A stretch of DNA of 7,119 nucleotides, from positions 1-7,119 of the forward strand of contig DATFCC010000199.1 of NCBI GenBank assembly GCA_035253505.1, read 5' to 3'. The translations under genes and the position numbers were made by a program. This document shows positions 6,030 to 7,119 of the stretch, one piece after another (positions within the stretch are counted from its first letter, which is position 1; every line of letters starts with the position of its first letter). This DNA is from AWTP1-13 sp035253505. GTDB taxonomy: Bacteria > Pseudomonadota > Alphaproteobacteria > Rhizobiales > Hyphomicrobiaceae. The notes below the pieces were generated by a model. It was not told the DNA's origin, did not search any database, and was given only the letters and a program-made list of their open reading frames with translations.

Positions 6030-6871
6030 CCGCCCGCGATGCATCCCCGGTGTCCGCGCGCACCGCGATCGCGCTCACCATTGCCGGCTCCGACAGCTCC
6101 GGCGGGGCCGGCATCCAGGCAGATCTCAAGACCTTCTCGGCGTTCGCCGTCTACGGCGCCTCGGTCCTCACTGCGCTCACCGCGCAGAACACGCATGGCG
6201 TCTCCGCCGTCGAGCCCATCACGCCCGCCTTCGTCGTCGCGCAGATGGACGCCGTGCTGTGCGACCTCCACGTCGGCGCCATCAAGACCGGCATGCTCGC
6301 CAACGCGGCGATCGTCGAGGCCGTCGCCCGACGCCTGCACGGCGTGAGTGCGCCCCTGGTGGTCGATCCCGTCATGGTGGCGACCAGCGGCGACCAGCTT
6401 CTCGAGCCCGACGCCGTCGCCGCCGTGAAGCGCCGCCTCATACCGCTGGCCAGGCTGATCACACCCAATCTGCCGGAAGCAGCCCGCCTGCTCGATGCGC
6501 CCGTCGCCGCGAGCGAGGCGGATGCCGTGGCGCAGGCACGCGCGCTTCTGGAGCTCGGCAGCGAAGCCGTATTGCTCAAGGGCGGCCACGCCAGCGGCAG
6601 GGAAGCCGTCGACATCTTCTGCGACAGAAGTCATGTCGAACGCCTTGCGCGGCCGATGATCGATACGCGCAACACCCACGGAACCGGCTGCACGCTTTCG
6701 GCGGCCATCGCGGCATTGCTTGCACAGGGTGTGGAACTCCGCGACGCCGTCGAGCGTGGCAAGACCTACGTGTGGCATGCGCTGCAGGCCGGCAGCGCGC
6801 TGGGCGTCGGCGGCGGCAGCGGCCCCGTCGACCACCTGTTCGCCCTTCGCGGATCATCGCCGCCGGCGTAG
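6026..6871 (+). CDS. thiD: Hydroxymethylpyrimidine kinase / phosphomethylpyrimidine kinase
   Basis: ThiD (281 residues) phosphorylates 4-amino-5-hydroxymethyl-2-methylpyrimidine and then its monophosphate to the diphosphate used for thiamine synthesis in the cytoplasm. It is a ribokinase-fold enzyme. The motifs appear in order: AGSDSSGGAGIQADLKTF (20-37) for pyrimidine binding, QNTHGV (54-59), IKTGML (86-91), DPVMVATSG (114-122), TPNLPEA (146-152), LLKGGH (183-188) and NTHGTGCTLSAAIAA (216-230), with the anion hole GTGC and Cys222 equivalent to the catalytic cysteine of Salmonella ThiD. The enzyme looks complete, with a short extra N-terminus of about 12 residues. The ATG at 6026 overlaps the ccdA stop (ATGA), implying coupled translation. 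No other thi gene, and no thiamine riboswitch at this site, is seen. Its link to the Sox genes is unclear and may be only positional. Confidence 0.96.
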   Translation: MTARDASPVSARTAIALTIAGSDSSGGAGIQADLKTFSAFAVYGASVLTALTAQNTHGVSAVEPITPAFVVAQMDAVLCDLHVGAIKTGMLANAAIVEAVARRLHGVSAPLVVDPVMVATSGDQLLEPDAVAAVKRRLIPLARLITPNLPEAARLLDAPVAASEADAVAQARALLELGSEAVLLKGGHASGREAVDIFCDRSHVERLARPMIDTRNTHGTGCTLSAAIAALLAQGVELRDAVERGKTYVWHALQAGSALGVGGGSGPVDHLFALRGSSPPA

Positions 6872-7080
6872 CCGGATCGCGCTCGCGAAGAGGAGGCGCT
6901 TTCGTACGTCTGTGGCCTGTCCGCCACGCAACATGAGAGATCGGCTTCCACCCCATTGCCCGACGCGCGGGAGTTTGTGAGCATGCCGCTTGAAGGGGGA
7001 CGAGCCGACGACCCGCATACGAGACCCGGACGCTGACTGGCACCAGCGCGGTTTCATATGACGACGGCTCCGACGGGGGA
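6872..7080. other. Intergenic region after thiD, no convincing gene
   Basis: Short open frames exist on both strands but none resembles a known protein or has a good ribosome binding site. A small perfect hairpin, GTGGC (6912-6916) with GCCAC (6923-6927), is present but is not followed by a T-run. I recognise no tRNA, tmRNA, SRP RNA, 6S RNA or riboswitch consensus. No clear intrinsic terminator for thiD is seen. Confidence 0.5.
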
Positions 7081-7119
7081 GAGCTAAGCCCAGCGATCCA
7101 GGGGCGCCGGGCTCAGCTC
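7081..7119 (-). repeat. 15-bp hairpin at the right edge, better paired as minus-strand RNA
   Basis: The arms are 7081-7095 and 7105-7119, with a 9-nt loop (7096-7104). On the minus strand, GAGCTGAGCCCGGCG pairs with CGCTGGGCTTAGCTC over all 15 positions, two of them G·U wobbles. On the plus strand those two positions become A·C mismatches. This suggests selection on a minus-strand transcript entering from the right. The bases after the stem on that strand are TCCCCCGTCGG, not a T-run, so it is not a typical intrinsic terminator. The minus-strand frame from the window edge also reads ELSPAPLDRWA then a stop (7084-7119), which could be the tail of a convergent gene. Confidence 0.55.

Noticed and set aside
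6872..7080. Possible small RNA or riboswitch in the region after thiD.
   Set aside because: No match to any conserved core I know (thiamine, cobalamin, glycine, tmRNA, 6S, SRP), and only one small hairpin is present.

Overview
The window reads as a stretch of high-GC chromosome from a proteobacterium. The phosphoglycerate kinase and the transketolase tail look alphaproteobacterial to me (for example the VNDAFSAAHRAHAS and GPLGAFE variants of the PGK signatures), but that is recognition from memory, not a tree. All six recognisable genes lie on the + strand, and codon use is uniformly GC-rich with no obvious sign of recent transfer. I see no insertion sequence, CRISPR array, tRNA, rRNA or phage gene.

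Layout. (1) Positions 1-1805: the C-terminal 199 codons of transketolase (tkt), overlapping by 4 bp a complete phosphoglycerate kinase gene (pgk). This is a central-carbon pair that lacks the gap gene often found between them. (2) Positions 1806-1923: a 118-bp gap with a long imperfect hairpin, a TTGACA box inside that hairpin's right arm, and a strong ribosome binding site. (3) Positions 1924-5172: three genes of periplasmic thiosulfate oxidation in the order soxA-soxX-soxB. SoxA is the one-haem type, SoxX is the long type, and SoxB carries a twin-arginine signal. An inverted repeat and a C-rich, G-poor tract separate soxX from soxB. (4) Positions 5232-6029: a six-helix CcdA-family thiol-disulfide transporter, plausibly serving the Sox proteins as SoxV does. 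It overlaps by 4 bp thiD (6026-6871), the hydroxymethylpyrimidine (phosphate) kinase of thiamine synthesis. (5) Positions 6872-7119: no convincing gene, ending in a 15-bp hairpin that pairs better as minus-strand RNA.

How the genes fit together. SoxAX joins thiosulfate to the carrier SoxYZ, and SoxB hydrolyses the sulfate group off the carrier. CcdA-type proteins bring reductant across the membrane for cytochrome c maturation and for keeping Sox thiols active. The carrier genes soxYZ and the dehydrogenase genes soxCD are absent here, so a working pathway needs them elsewhere. Transketolase uses the thiamine diphosphate that ThiD helps make, but I infer no regulatory link from that alone.

No undescribed multi-gene system is evident. 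The points most worth a second look are the reduced soxAXB cluster between housekeeping genes, the unusual residues in SoxB after its conserved DGGD, the one-haem SoxA, the hairpin over the candidate soxA promoter, and the strand-biased hairpin at the right edge.
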